A stretch of 64,000 bases of DNA from Kineococcus rhizosphaerae (GCF_003002055.1 NZ_PVZF01000004.1:310001-374000); one strand, 5' to 3'; positions 33,690-42,231 are shown, counted from the stretch's first letter. The notes: a model not told the origin generated them from the letters alone. Numbers and translations are program-made.

Positions 33690-35198
33690 TCAGGCGATCG
33701 CGGAGCCCGTGACGTCGTCGCAGAACACGACGACGCGCGGGGCGCCGCCGGGGTCGCGGACGGTGTGGTCCGCGCCGAGCTCCCCGCGCTGCAGGACCTC
33801 CCCGGTGCGCGGGTCGACGACCCGGTAGGTGCGGGGGACCCCCTCGGGCTGGAAGAGCCGCAGGTCCCCGCCGTCGTGGCAGTACGACAGGAGGAACGTG
33901 CCGGGCACGAACACGTTGCGGGGGTTGGCCGTGCGGGACCAGTCGGGCCGCGCCCCCGTGAACGGCAGGCCGTGCAGCACCCGGTTCAGCACCCCCGGGT
34001 AGCGGGACCCCTCGAACTCCAGCGCCTCGCGCCAGCCCGCCCCGGGCGCGGAGAACCACGGCGACTGGCCCCGTTCGTCGGGGTGCAGCTGCCACTGCCA
34101 CAGGCTGCCCGCCCCGTACACGACGCCCATCGTGGCGCCCGCGCAGAAGTTGGTCCACGCCTCGTGGCCCTGCCACCAGCCGCCCGCGAACCCCGTCCGC
34201 CGGGTGTTCTCGTAGGACGGTTCCCCGTTGGCGACGGCCTTCTCCGGCAGGTTGCGGTACAGGTGCGCGACGCGTTCGGGCACGTGGTCGCCGAGGTGAC
34301 CGGTCTGGCACCACTGGAAGTCGAGCCAGTCGGCGTCCTGGTGCTCGGCGCCGCTCGCGAAGGGGCTGTAGTGCAGGCCCGTGGGGTGGGCGTAGTCGTC
34401 GCTCGCGTGGACCTCCAGGCCACCGGCCAGGACCTGCGGTTCGTCGCCGGACCGGTCGGCCCCCACGAGCCACACCGCGGGGTGGGCACCGTAGCGGGCC
34501 ACGAGGTAGCGGCAGTACCGCGCGTACTCCTCCGGCGGGACGACCGCCCCGGCCGCGCGCAGCCCCTTCCAGCCGAACCCCTGGAAGACGGGCTGCCACA
34601 CGGGCACCAGCCCGTGGCGCACCAGCACCTCGACGAGGGCGTCGAGGTGCTGGAAGTAGTCGGGACGCAGCCGCGTGAGCCTGCCCTCGGGCAGGTCGTC
34701 GAAGGCGACGCCGAAACCCTCGTCGAGGGACCGGTCCTCGGGTCCGCGCGCGTCCATGTCGGGCTGGACGCTCATCAGCAGGACCGCGTTGAACCCCTTC
34801 GCGGCGCGGTCGGCGGCGTAGACCTCGACCTGGTCCACGGTGGCCCGCCACGGCAGCGCCCACGGGGTGTCCGCGACGAGGAACGCGGGGGTCCCGTCGG
34901 CGTGCACGAGGTGACGGCCCTGCAGCCGCCAGAACCCGTGCTCGGCGAAGACCCCCTCCCCGGCCCCGGCGTCGACGACGAACGTCCCGCCCCCGGTGGC
35001 GCCCTCGACCGACCACGACCACGGCCCCGTCAGCCCCGGGGAGGCGAAGCGGACCCGCCACGTGGTGCCCCCGTCCCAGAAGGCGGGGCGGCGCACGACG
35101 CGGCCCGAGCCGTGCGTGAAGGTGACCCGCACGTCGTGGTCGCCGTAGCCGCCGGGACCGTCGAAGGAGAACTCCTGGGAGGACCACGGTGTCGTCAC
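33690..35198 (-). CDS. DUF5060/DUF4038 glycoside-hydrolase-like protein
   Basis: A 502-residue protein with no signal peptide. An N-terminal beta-sandwich of DUF5060 type (YGDHDVRVTFTHGSG, WRVRFASPGLTGPWSWSVEG) precedes a TIM-barrel of the DUF4038/apiosidase-like type (PAFLVADTPWALPWR, YCRYLVARYGAHPAVWLVGA, WTNFCAGATMGVVYGAGSLW) and a C-terminal collagen-binding-like domain (RTYRVVDPRTGEVLQRGEL). It probably cleaves a plant-type glycoside, but the substrate is not determined. Confidence 0.88.
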   Translation of the reverse strand: MTTPWSSQEFSFDGPGGYGDHDVRVTFTHGSGRVVRRPAFWDGGTTWRVRFASPGLTGPWSWSVEGATGGGTFVVDAGAGEGVFAEHGFWRLQGRHLVHADGTPAFLVADTPWALPWRATVDQVEVYAADRAAKGFNAVLLMSVQPDMDARGPEDRSLDEGFGVAFDDLPEGRLTRLRPDYFQHLDALVEVLVRHGLVPVWQPVFQGFGWKGLRAAGAVVPPEEYARYCRYLVARYGAHPAVWLVGADRSGDEPQVLAGGLEVHASDDYAHPTGLHYSPFASGAEHQDADWLDFQWCQTGHLGDHVPERVAHLYRNLPEKAVANGEPSYENTRRTGFAGGWWQGHEAWTNFCAGATMGVVYGAGSLWQWQLHPDERGQSPWFSAPGAGWREALEFEGSRYPGVLNRVLHGLPFTGARPDWSRTANPRNVFVPGTFLLSYCHDGGDLRLFQPEGVPRTYRVVDPRTGEVLQRGELGADHTVRDPGGAPRVVVFCDDVTGSAIA

Positions 35199-35424
35199 GG
35201 CGGCAGTCTGTCAGGGCCGTGCGCCACGGGACCGGGCCGCGCTCGCCTGAGGTCTTCGTGAGGTGTTGCCGCCACGCCCGGGACGCCGTGCGCGACAGCG
35301 ATTTCGAGGCCCGGTCCCGATCGGCTGGAACATCGGCGGCGCCGACGGCGATGATCGGGGTGTCGACAGGCCGACGGAGCGCTGATCGAAGACCCTGCCC
35401 CCTCGCCCCGAGAAGGAACCGCTC

Positions 35425-36642
35425 GTGCCCCTCGCCCTCCTGGCCCTCGCCATCGGCGCCTTCGGCATCGGAACCACCGAGTTCGTCGCCATGGGCCTGC
35501 TGCCGCAGATGGCCGCCACCTTCGGCGTCTCCATCGCCTCCGCCGGCTGGCTGGTCTCGGCCTACGCCCTCGGGGTCGTCGTGGGTGCCCCCACGCTGAC
35601 GGCCCTGACGCACTCCCTGCCCCGCAAGAAGGTCCTCGCGGGCCTCATGGGGCTGTTCGTGCTCGGCCACGTCGCGACGGCGCTCGCCCCGACCTTCCAC
35701 CTGCTCATCGGCGCCCGGTTCCTGTCGGGCCTGTCGCACGGCGCGTTCTTCGGCGCCTCGGCCGTCGTGGCCCGCAAGATCGCCCCGCCCGGACGGCAGG
35801 GGCAGGCGCTCGCGCTGGTCTTCACCGGGCTGACCGTCGCGAACGTCGTCGGCGTCCCGGTCGGGACCTACGTCGGGCAGCAGCTCGGCTGGCGCCTCAC
35901 GTTCTCCCTCGTCGGGGTCATCGGCCTGCTGACGGTCGCCGCGATCCTGGCGATGGTCCCCGAGGTCGAGACCCGCTCGGGCACGCTGCGCTCGGAGTTC
36001 GCCGCGTTCCGCCGCCGGCAGGTCTGGTGGACGCTGCTCATCACGACGGTCGGCTTCGCCAGCATGTTCACGGTCGTCAGCTACGTCTCGCCGCTGCTGA
36101 CCGACGTCGCCGGGTTCGCCGAGAGCTCGGTCAGCTGGGTGCTCGTCCTGTTCGGCCTGGGCGCGACGCTGGGCAACCTCGTCGGCGGCCGGCTGGCCGA
36201 CTGGCGGCCCTACCGGACGCTGGCGGCCGGGTTCGTCGGGCAGGTGGTCGTCTTCGGGGGCCTGTTCCTGTTCTCGGGGAACAAGATCGCCGCCGCGGCG
36301 GGCGTGTTCCTCTTCGCGTTCATCGGGTTCGTCATGTCGGCGCCGATCCAGACCCGCGGGATCCTCGCCGCGGGCGGGGGCGCGTCGATGGCCTCGGCCG
36401 CGATGCAGGCCGCCTTCAACGTCGGCAACGCCATGGGCGCCTTCCTCGGCGGCGTCGCGATCGACGCCGGGTTCGGCTACGCCTCGACCGCGCTCGTCGC
36501 GCTCGTCCTGGCCCTGCTCGGGCTGCTGATCCTCGTCGAGGCCACCCGCGTCGACAAGAACGGCCGCGCGCCCATCGACCCCCGGGTGCCCGCCCTGCCC
36601 TCGCAGCGGCGCCGCCGGGTGGGTGCCACCGTGGAGGGGTGA
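35425..36642 (+). CDS. MFS transporter, AraJ/DHA1-like
   Basis: A 405-residue membrane protein with 12 hydrophobic segments. The opening LLALAIGAFGIGTTEFVAMG, then LLPQMAATFGVSIASAGWLV, is typical of the AraJ/YdhP/PbuE group of drug or sugar efflux pumps; loop motif SHGAFFGASAVVARKIAPP follows. GTG 35425 has a GAGAAGGA site. The 226 bp before it hold no gene. The stop overlaps the next start by four bases. Confidence 0.92.
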   Translation: MPLALLALAIGAFGIGTTEFVAMGLLPQMAATFGVSIASAGWLVSAYALGVVVGAPTLTALTHSLPRKKVLAGLMGLFVLGHVATALAPTFHLLIGARFLSGLSHGAFFGASAVVARKIAPPGRQGQALALVFTGLTVANVVGVPVGTYVGQQLGWRLTFSLVGVIGLLTVAAILAMVPEVETRSGTLRSEFAAFRRRQVWWTLLITTVGFASMFTVVSYVSPLLTDVAGFAESSVSWVLVLFGLGATLGNLVGGRLADWRPYRTLAAGFVGQVVVFGGLFLFSGNKIAAAAGVFLFAFIGFVMSAPIQTRGILAAGGGASMASAAMQAAFNVGNAMGAFLGGVAIDAGFGYASTALVALVLALLGLLILVEATRVDKNGRAPIDPRVPALPSQRRRRVGATVEG

Positions 36643-37106
36643 GCCTGCAGATCCACCCCCGCCCGCTCGGCGACCCCGACCTCGACACCCTGATCGAGGC
36701 TGCGGTCGCCGAGCTGAACGTCCGCTACCGCACCCCCGGCGAACCGGACGTCGAGTACCCGCTGGCCCCCGAGGCCGTCTGCCACGTCGCGTACCTCGAC
36801 GGCGCACCGGCCGGGTGCATCGCCCGCGTCGACGTCGACGAGCCCGGGTGGGACGCGACGGTCGAGATGAAGCGGGTGTTCGTGCGCCCGCAGGCCCGCG
36901 GCCGGGGCGCCGCCCGCGCCCTCGTCGCCCGCTTCGAGGCCGAGGCGCGCGCCGCCGGAGCCCGCCGGGTCCGGTTGGAGACGGGGACGCTGCAGCCGGA
37001 GGCGATGGCGCTGTACGAGGCGCTGGGCTACGAGCGCCTCGCCGAGAACTTCGGGCCGTGGGCGGACAGCCCGTTGTCGGTCTGCTACGCCAAGTCCCTC
37101 CCCTGA
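36639..37106 (+). CDS. GNAT family N-acetyltransferase
   Basis: A 155-residue protein whose GTG overlaps the MFS stop (GTGA). The acetyl-CoA-binding motif A is MKRVFVRPQARGRGAARALV, with RRVRLETGTLQPEAMALYEA and LGYERLAENFGPW downstream. It probably acetylates a small molecule; coupling to the exporter suggests a shared substrate (inference). Confidence 0.93.
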   Translation: MSLQIHPRPLGDPDLDTLIEAAVAELNVRYRTPGEPDVEYPLAPEAVCHVAYLDGAPAGCIARVDVDEPGWDATVEMKRVFVRPQARGRGAARALVARFEAEARAAGARRVRLETGTLQPEAMALYEALGYERLAENFGPWADSPLSVCYAKSLP

Positions 37107-37110
37107 CCCC

Positions 37111-37265
37111 GCGATCAAGGACCGGGTCACCGCGATCAAGGACCGGGTCACCGCGATCAAGGACCGGGTCACCGCGATCAAGGACCGGGTCACCGCGATC
37201 AAGGAAGTGCCGACGGTGACCGTCGCCGCAGTCCTTGATCACCGCGCGGCAGTCCTTGATCGCGG
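37111..37265. repeat. 21-bp-period bipolar repeat array 2
   Basis: Four identical 21-bp units starting GCGATCAAGGACCGGGTCA at 37111, 37132, 37153 and 37174, a partial fifth (37195-37205), a 23-bp spacer (37206-37228), then two reverse units CAGTCCTTGATCNCCG-like at 37229 and 37250, also 21 bp apart. It lies between the acetyltransferase gene and the Nramp promoter. Same layout as arrays 1 and 3. Confidence 0.95.
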
Positions 37266-37293
37266 AGATGAGTGGGGCGACGAGGAAGAAGAG

Positions 37294-37311
37294 AGTTCGG
37301 TGCGCCGAACT
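37294..37311 (+). promoter_or_regulatory. Operator-like palindrome before the Nramp gene
   Basis: AGTTCGGTGCGCCGAACT has perfect 7-bp arms around TGCG and ends 18 bp before the Nramp ATG. From memory, the manganese regulator MntR of Corynebacterium glutamicum binds a site of the form GTTC-NN-TGCG-NN-GAAC, which this matches. A metal-responsive DtxR/MntR-family repressor is therefore the likely ligand. Confidence 0.6.
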
Positions 37312-37329
37312 TTCGTGCATGATGTCCTC

Positions 37330-38568
37330 ATGACGACGGACGCCCGCCCCGCCGCGCCCGCCCGCCCCGAGCGCGGTCTGCTGCGCCTGCTCGGCCCCGC
37401 GTTCGTCGCGGCCATCGCCTACGTCGACCCCGGCAACGTCGCCGCGAACCTCACCGCGGGTGCGGGGTACGGGTACCTGCTGCTGTGGGTCCTCGTCGTC
37501 GCCAACGCCATGGCCGTCCTCGTGCAGTACCTGTCGGCCAAGCTGGCCGTCGTCACCGGCCGCACCCTGCCCGAACTCCTGCGCGACCGGTTGGGGCGGC
37601 GGGCGAGGCTGGCGTTCTGGGCGCAGGCCGAGCTCGTGGCCGTCGCCACCGACCTGGCCGAGGTCATCGGGGGCGCGGTCGCGCTCAACCTGCTGTTCGG
37701 GACCCCCCTGCTCGTGGGCGGGATCGTCACGGGCGCGGTCTCGATCGGCCTGCTGGCCCTGCACGGCCGCAACGGCGTGCGCCGGTTCGAGGCCGTCATC
37801 GTCGGGTTCCTGCTGATCATCGTCGTCGGGTTCGTCACCGGGGTAGTGCTCGCCCCGCCGAACGCCGCCGAGGCCGCCGCCGGTCTGGTGCCGCGCTTCG
37901 CCGGGGCCGAGACGGTGCTGCTGGCCGCGAGCATGCTCGGCGCGACGGTCATGCCGCACGCGGTCTACCTGCACTCCGCCGTCGCGCGCGACCACCACGG
38001 GACGGTCGCACCCGCCGACCGGCGGCGGGTGCTGGGGGCGACGCGCGTCGACGTCGTCGCGGCCCTGGTCGTCGCGGGCCTGGTGAACATCTCGATGCTG
38101 CTGCTGGCCGCGTCGGCCCTGCGCGGCGTCCCGGGCACCGACACCCTCGAGGGCGCCCACGCGGCCGTCGCGACCCACCTCGGCGCGGGGGTCGCCCTCG
38201 TCTTCGCGATCGGCCTGCTGGCCTCCGGGCTGGCCTCGACGTCCGTGGGCGCCTACGCGGGCGCCGTGATCATGCAGGGGCTGCTGCACGTCGACGTGCC
38301 CCTGCTCGTGCGCCGGGTCGTCACGCTGATCCCCGCGCTGGTGTGCCTGGGGTTCGGCGTGGACCCGACGCGCGCGCTCGTCGTCTCGCAGGTCGTGCTG
38401 AGCTTCGGGATCCCGTTCGCGCTGATCCCGCTCGTGCGGCTCACCAGCGCCCGCGACCTCATGGGCGAGCACGTGAACCGGCCCGTCACGAAGGTCCTCG
38501 CGACGGTCGCGGTCACGCTCGTCGTGGCCCTGAACCTCGCCCTGCTGGACCTGACGTTCCTCGGCTGA
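37330..38568 (+). CDS. Nramp family divalent metal transporter (MntH-like)
   Basis: A 412-residue membrane protein with 11 hydrophobic segments. Signature motifs are AFVAAIAYVDPGNVAANLTA (DPGN metal site in TM1) and GATVMPHAVYLHSAV (MPH in TM6). These bind Mn2+ or Fe2+ for proton-coupled uptake. The upstream frame runs into the 21-bp array; ATG 37330 with CATGATGTCC before it gives the family length. An MntR-like palindrome lies in the promoter. Confidence 0.94.
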   Translation: MTTDARPAAPARPERGLLRLLGPAFVAAIAYVDPGNVAANLTAGAGYGYLLLWVLVVANAMAVLVQYLSAKLAVVTGRTLPELLRDRLGRRARLAFWAQAELVAVATDLAEVIGGAVALNLLFGTPLLVGGIVTGAVSIGLLALHGRNGVRRFEAVIVGFLLIIVVGFVTGVVLAPPNAAEAAAGLVPRFAGAETVLLAASMLGATVMPHAVYLHSAVARDHHGTVAPADRRRVLGATRVDVVAALVVAGLVNISMLLLAASALRGVPGTDTLEGAHAAVATHLGAGVALVFAIGLLASGLASTSVGAYAGAVIMQGLLHVDVPLLVRRVVTLIPALVCLGFGVDPTRALVVSQVVLSFGIPFALIPLVRLTSARDLMGEHVNRPVTKVLATVAVTLVVALNLALLDLTFLG

Positions 38569-38580
38569 CCGCGGGGGTTT

Positions 38581-38633
38581 CGGCACGTTGCCTCCCCGGT
38601 CTCGATCACAGGGCCCGGGGAGGCAACGTGCCG
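38581..38633. repeat. Dispersed inverted repeat, CGGCACGTTG family, copy 1
   Basis: Perfect 19-bp arms (CGGCACGTTGCCTCCCCGG at 38581-38599, complement at 38615-38633) around a 15-bp loop. It lies between the convergent Nramp and aldo/keto reductase genes and can terminate both. A second copy is at 63088-63140. Confidence 0.9.
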
Positions 38634-38639
38634 ATTCCC

Positions 38640-39665
38640 TCAGGCGGCCGCACGGGTCGTCGCCGGCCGCCGGCGCAGGGCCGCGTCCCCGATCGGAGGC
38701 GTGCGGTACTGCATGTCGAGCAGCCCGACGTCCTCGCCGGGCGGCACGATCGCGTCGATCCGGTCCAGGACGGCGTCGTCGAGGACGACGTCGGCGCCGG
38801 CGAGCAGGTCGTCGAGCTGCTCCATCGTGCGCGGGCCGAGGATCGCGGACGTGACGCCGGGGTGGGCGACGACGAAGGCGAGCGCGAGGTGGGTGAGCTT
38901 GACGCCGACCTCGTCGGCCAGGGCGACGAGCTCCTCGACGACGTCGAGGCGGCGTTCGTCGGAGAAGTAGCGGAACCGGTTGGCGCGCATCGAGTCGACG
39001 GGGGCGCCCTTGCGGTAGCGGCCGGTGAGCATCCCGCCGGACAGCGGGGAGTAGACGAGGGTGCCCATGCCGTACCGCTGCGCGACGGGCAGGACCTCGT
39101 TCTCGATGCCGCGGTTGAGGATCGAGTACGTGGGCTGCTCGGTGCGGAACCGTTCCAGCCCGCGGCGCTCGGAGACCCACTGGGCCTCGACGATCTCGGA
39201 GGCGGGGAAGCTGGACGTGCCGATCGCGCGGACCTTGCCGGCGCGCACGAGGTCGGTCAGCGCGGACAGCGTCTCCTCGACGTCGGTGTCCGGGTCGGGG
39301 CGGTGCACCTGGTAGAGGTCGACGTGGTCGGTGCCGAGGCGGCGCAGCGAGTCCTCGAGGGCGCGGACGATCCAGCGCCGGGAGTTCCCGCGGCGATTGG
39401 GGTCCTCGCCCATGGGCAGGTGGAACTTGGTGGCGAGGACGACGTCGTCGCGGCGGCCCGCGAGCGCCTGACCGACGATCTCCTCCGAGGCGCCCTGGGA
39501 GTAGGCGTCGGCGGTGTCGACGAGGTTGATCCCGGCGTCGAGGGCGCGGTGGATGATCTTGACGGAGTCTTCGACGTCGCCGTTGCCCATCGGGCCGAAC
39601 ATCATCGCGCCGAGCGCGAAGGGGCTGACCTGGATGCCGGTGCGGCCGAGGCTGCGGTGCTGCAT
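38640..39665 (-). CDS. Aldo/keto reductase
   Basis: A 341-residue NADPH-dependent reductase. Catalytic residues are visible in LVDTADAYSQG (Asp and Tyr), VVLATKFHLP (Lys) and VDLYQVHRPDP (His); the cofactor end is TSAILGPRTMEQLDDLLA. It opens MQHRSLGRTGIQVSPFALGA. ATG 39665 has a GGAGGACCCCC leader. Divergent TetR gene and two operator-like palindromes lie between, so TetR control is likely. Substrate unknown. Confidence 0.94.
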   Translation of the reverse strand: MQHRSLGRTGIQVSPFALGAMMFGPMGNGDVEDSVKIIHRALDAGINLVDTADAYSQGASEEIVGQALAGRRDDVVLATKFHLPMGEDPNRRGNSRRWIVRALEDSLRRLGTDHVDLYQVHRPDPDTDVEETLSALTDLVRAGKVRAIGTSSFPASEIVEAQWVSERRGLERFRTEQPTYSILNRGIENEVLPVAQRYGMGTLVYSPLSGGMLTGRYRKGAPVDSMRANRFRYFSDERRLDVVEELVALADEVGVKLTHLALAFVVAHPGVTSAILGPRTMEQLDDLLAGADVVLDDAVLDRIDAIVPPGEDVGLLDMQYRTPPIGDAALRRRPATTRAAA

Positions 39666-39690
39666 GGGGGTCCTCCGTGAGACGATGAAG

Positions 39691-39729
39691 CGGAACGTTC
39701 TTCCGGAACTGTACGGAACGTTGTTCCGG
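39691..39729. promoter_or_regulatory. Two operator palindromes between reductase and TetR genes
   Basis: CGGAACGTTCTTCCGG (39691-39706) and CGGAACGTTGTTCCGG (39714-39729) differ by one base and lie 23 bp apart centre to centre, in the 87-bp divergent gap. They are probably bound by the adjacent TetR protein, which would repress both genes. Confidence 0.75.
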
Positions 39730-39752
39730 TTACGCAAGGGGGGTCCCGCCCG

Positions 39753-40301
39753 ATGGCTGAACGCAAGGTGCGCGCCGACGCGCAGCGCAACCTCGACGCC
39801 CTGCTCGTCGCCGCCCGCGACGTCTTCGCCGTCTCCGGGGTCGACGCCCCCGTGCGCGAGATCGCGGCGAAGGCCGGCGTCGGCGTCGGCACCGTCTACC
39901 GCCACTTCCCCCAGCGCTCCGACCTCGTCACGGCCGTGTTCCGCCACGAGGTCGACGCGTGCGCCGAGCAAGCGCCCCTGCTGGCCGCGCAGCACCCACC
40001 GTTCGAGGCGCTGCGGCTCTGGCTCCTGCGCTTCACCGGCTTCGTCGCCGCCAAGCGCGGGCTCGCCGCGGCCCTGCACTCCGGCGACCCCGCCTTCGAA
40101 CCCCTCCCCGCGTACTTCTCCTCGAGGTTCGAACCCGCCCTCGAGGCGCTGCTGGAGGCCGCCGAAGCGGCCGGGGAGATCCGCCGCCCGCTGACGGCGG
40201 ACGAACTGCTCGCCACGCTGTCCCGGCTGTCCACGCCGGATCAGGACTACACCGAGCGCGTCGTGGACCTGCTGCTCGACGGGCTGCGCCACCGCCCCTG
40301 A
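39753..40301 (+). CDS. TetR family transcriptional regulator
   Basis: A 182-residue protein with an N-terminal helix-turn-helix (ALLVAARDVFAVSGVDAPVR, EIAAKAGVGVGTVYRHFPQR) followed by FRHEVDACAEQAPLLAA and a helical ligand domain (LLRFTGFVAAKRGLAAALHS). Divergent from the aldo/keto reductase gene across the paired palindromes, so it is likely its repressor and its own. Confidence 0.93.
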   Translation: MAERKVRADAQRNLDALLVAARDVFAVSGVDAPVREIAAKAGVGVGTVYRHFPQRSDLVTAVFRHEVDACAEQAPLLAAQHPPFEALRLWLLRFTGFVAAKRGLAAALHSGDPAFEPLPAYFSSRFEPALEALLEAAEAAGEIRRPLTADELLATLSRLSTPDQDYTERVVDLLLDGLRHRP

Positions 40302-40306
40302 CCCCG

Positions 40307-40405
40307 GCGGTCGAGGAATCGTCCACCGCGATCGAGGACGCGGCTTCCCAGCGATTCTCCGGCATTCCTTGATCGCGGTGGGCGATTCCTTGATCGCGGG
40401 GAGGG
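40307..40405. repeat. 21-bp-period bipolar repeat array 3
   Basis: Two left units (GCGGTCGAGGAATC at 40307-40327; GCGATCGAGGACGC at 40328-40348), a 15-bp spacer (40349-40363), and two reverse units (ATTCCTTGATCGCGGTG at 40364-40384; ATTCCTTGATCGCGGGG at 40385-40405). Smallest and most symmetrical copy of the family. It fills the gap between the convergent TetR and S9 peptidase genes. Confidence 0.93.
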
Positions 40406-40406
40406 G

Positions 40407-42209
40407 TCAGGGGAGGTGCCGGCGCACGAAGTCGAGTTCCACCCGCATCTGCCGCACGCGTTCGTCGTCGAGCAGCGAGCCGTGCCCGGCGTCGTAGCGG
40501 TACACCTCGTGCACCGCCCCCCGCGCCGCGAGCCGCTCCAGGTAGTTGTCGATCTGCCGGATCGGGCAGCGCGGGTCGTTGCGGCCGGCCAGGACCAGCA
40601 CGGGCGCGGTGACGGCGTCGACGTAGGTGATCGGGGAGGAGTCGGCGTACTTGTCCGGCACCTGCTCCGGGGACCCGCCGAACAGGGACCGGTCGAACGC
40701 CTTCAGCCCCTCCATCTCGTCCTCGTAGGCCGCGACGTAGTCGGCGACGGGCACCCCCGCCAGGCCCACGGCCCAGCGCTGCGGCTGCGTGCCCACGCCC
40801 AGCAGCGTGAGGAACCCGCCCCAGGACGCCCCCGCGAGCACCAGCCGCGACGGGTCCGCGACCCCCTGCGCGACGAGGTGGTCGGCGACCGCGGCGACGT
40901 CCTCCAGCTCGACGTGCCCCACCCGGGCCTCCAGGGCGTCCCGCCACGCCGACCCGTACCCCGTCGACCCGCGGTAGTTCACCTGCACGACGGCGAACCC
41001 CTCGTCCACCCACGCCGCGCAGTACGGGCGGAACGCGTCGGTGTCGTGGGCGGTCGGGCCGCCGTGGACCTCCACGACCGTCGGCCACGGACCCGTGGAC
41101 CCGGCGGGCGTGCGCAGCAGCGCGTGGACGCGGCCGCCGGGACCGTCGACCCACACGTCCTGCACGTCGACCGACGGCGGGGCCGCCTCGCCCGGCGCGC
41201 GCAGCAGGACGGTCCCGTCGAGGCGGCGCACCGTCGAGGGCTGGGCCGAGGACGACCACGTCGTCCACACGTCCCCGTCGGGCCGGGCCGTGGCCCCGGA
41301 GACCGTCCCCGTCGTCGGCCCGACCTGCTGCACCACACCGGTTCCCAGGTCCACGCGGTAGGCCAGGGTCCGGGCCTCGTGGTCGACCAGGACGACCAGG
41401 CCCGTCGCGTCCCGGGTCCACTCCGCGCCCGCGACCTCCCCCGGCACCCCGAGGACGATCTGGACCTCGCGGCCGGTCAGCAGGTCCAGCACGAGCAGCT
41501 CGGGACGGCCGGCGCGCTCGTGCTCCACGAGCAGCCGGGCGTCACCGCGCACGGGGGAGAAACCCGCCGGCGACACCCCCTTGCCGGGGCCGTCGGACAG
41601 TTCCGCGACCGTGGACCCGTCGGCCAGCGCCAGCACCCGCAGGTCCGGGTGGCGGGAGTCGCCGTGCTCGGAGTGCGCGATCGCGACCCACTGCTCGTCC
41701 GGGGACAGGTCCCCCGCCCAGGCGTCCTCGCGGTGCTCGTACAACCGGCGCGAGACCCCGTCGGGGACCCCGGCGGAGACGACGTCGATGCGGGTGCCGT
41801 AGTCGTCGTCCTGCGACCCGACGACCACGACGCCGCTGCGGCCCAGCGCCAGCCCCGCCGGGTAGGCGGCCGGCAGCCCGAGCGGGTCCTCGACGCCGAC
41901 CCCGGGGGCCGAGCCGAACGGCTGGCGCCGCCAGACGCCGTGCTCGTCGCCCGCGGTGTCGTCGAACCACCACACGAACCGCCCCGCGGGGTCGATCGTC
42001 GCGCTCGAGGTCCCCTCGGGCCGGTCGGTCAGCCGGTGCAGCTCCCCCGTCGAGGCGTCCCAGGAGTGCACCTCCAGGACGCCCGCGACGGTGGCCTCCA
42101 CGACGCACCGGTCGGGGGCGTCCTCGGCCCACTCGGGCAGGCCGATCCGGCCGGCGCGGAACCGCCTCTCCCAGACGGGGACCTCGGCGGGGGTTTCAGC
42201 GTCGCTCAC
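40407..42209 (-). CDS. S9 family prolyl oligopeptidase-like peptidase
   Basis: A 600-residue cytosolic enzyme. The first 350 residues form a beta-propeller (WVAIAHSEHGDSRHPDLRVL, GAEWTRDATGLVVLVDHEAR). The alpha/beta-hydrolase end has VVEVHGGPTAHD, the nucleophile elbow LAGASWGGFL (Ser), AGRNDPRCPI (Asp) and YDAGHGSLL (His). The catalytic triad is intact. It cleaves short peptides; acylaminoacyl-peptidase is an alternative within the family. Its 3' end abuts repeat array 3. Confidence 0.93.
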   Translation of the reverse strand: MSDAETPAEVPVWERRFRAGRIGLPEWAEDAPDRCVVEATVAGVLEVHSWDASTGELHRLTDRPEGTSSATIDPAGRFVWWFDDTAGDEHGVWRRQPFGSAPGVGVEDPLGLPAAYPAGLALGRSGVVVVGSQDDDYGTRIDVVSAGVPDGVSRRLYEHREDAWAGDLSPDEQWVAIAHSEHGDSRHPDLRVLALADGSTVAELSDGPGKGVSPAGFSPVRGDARLLVEHERAGRPELLVLDLLTGREVQIVLGVPGEVAGAEWTRDATGLVVLVDHEARTLAYRVDLGTGVVQQVGPTTGTVSGATARPDGDVWTTWSSSAQPSTVRRLDGTVLLRAPGEAAPPSVDVQDVWVDGPGGRVHALLRTPAGSTGPWPTVVEVHGGPTAHDTDAFRPYCAAWVDEGFAVVQVNYRGSTGYGSAWRDALEARVGHVELEDVAAVADHLVAQGVADPSRLVLAGASWGGFLTLLGVGTQPQRWAVGLAGVPVADYVAAYEDEMEGLKAFDRSLFGGSPEQVPDKYADSSPITYVDAVTAPVLVLAGRNDPRCPIRQIDNYLERLAARGAVHEVYRYDAGHGSLLDDERVRQMRVELDFVRRHLP

Positions 42210-42231
42210 CCCACCGATCGTGCCACCCGCC

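Noticed and set aside
35199-35424. Possible small gene upstream of the MFS gene
   Set aside because: Candidate frames have poor codon pattern and no ribosome site; I see nothing but an untranslated or promoter region.
37266-37329. Manganese riboswitch before the Nramp gene
   Set aside because: The leader is too short for a yybP-ykoY structure, and an operator-like palindrome explains regulation better.
33565-39180. Very long open frame on the minus strand (about 1870 codons)
   Set aside because: It runs antisense or out of frame through well-supported genes and gives Arg/Pro-rich sequence, a known artefact of high G+C DNA.
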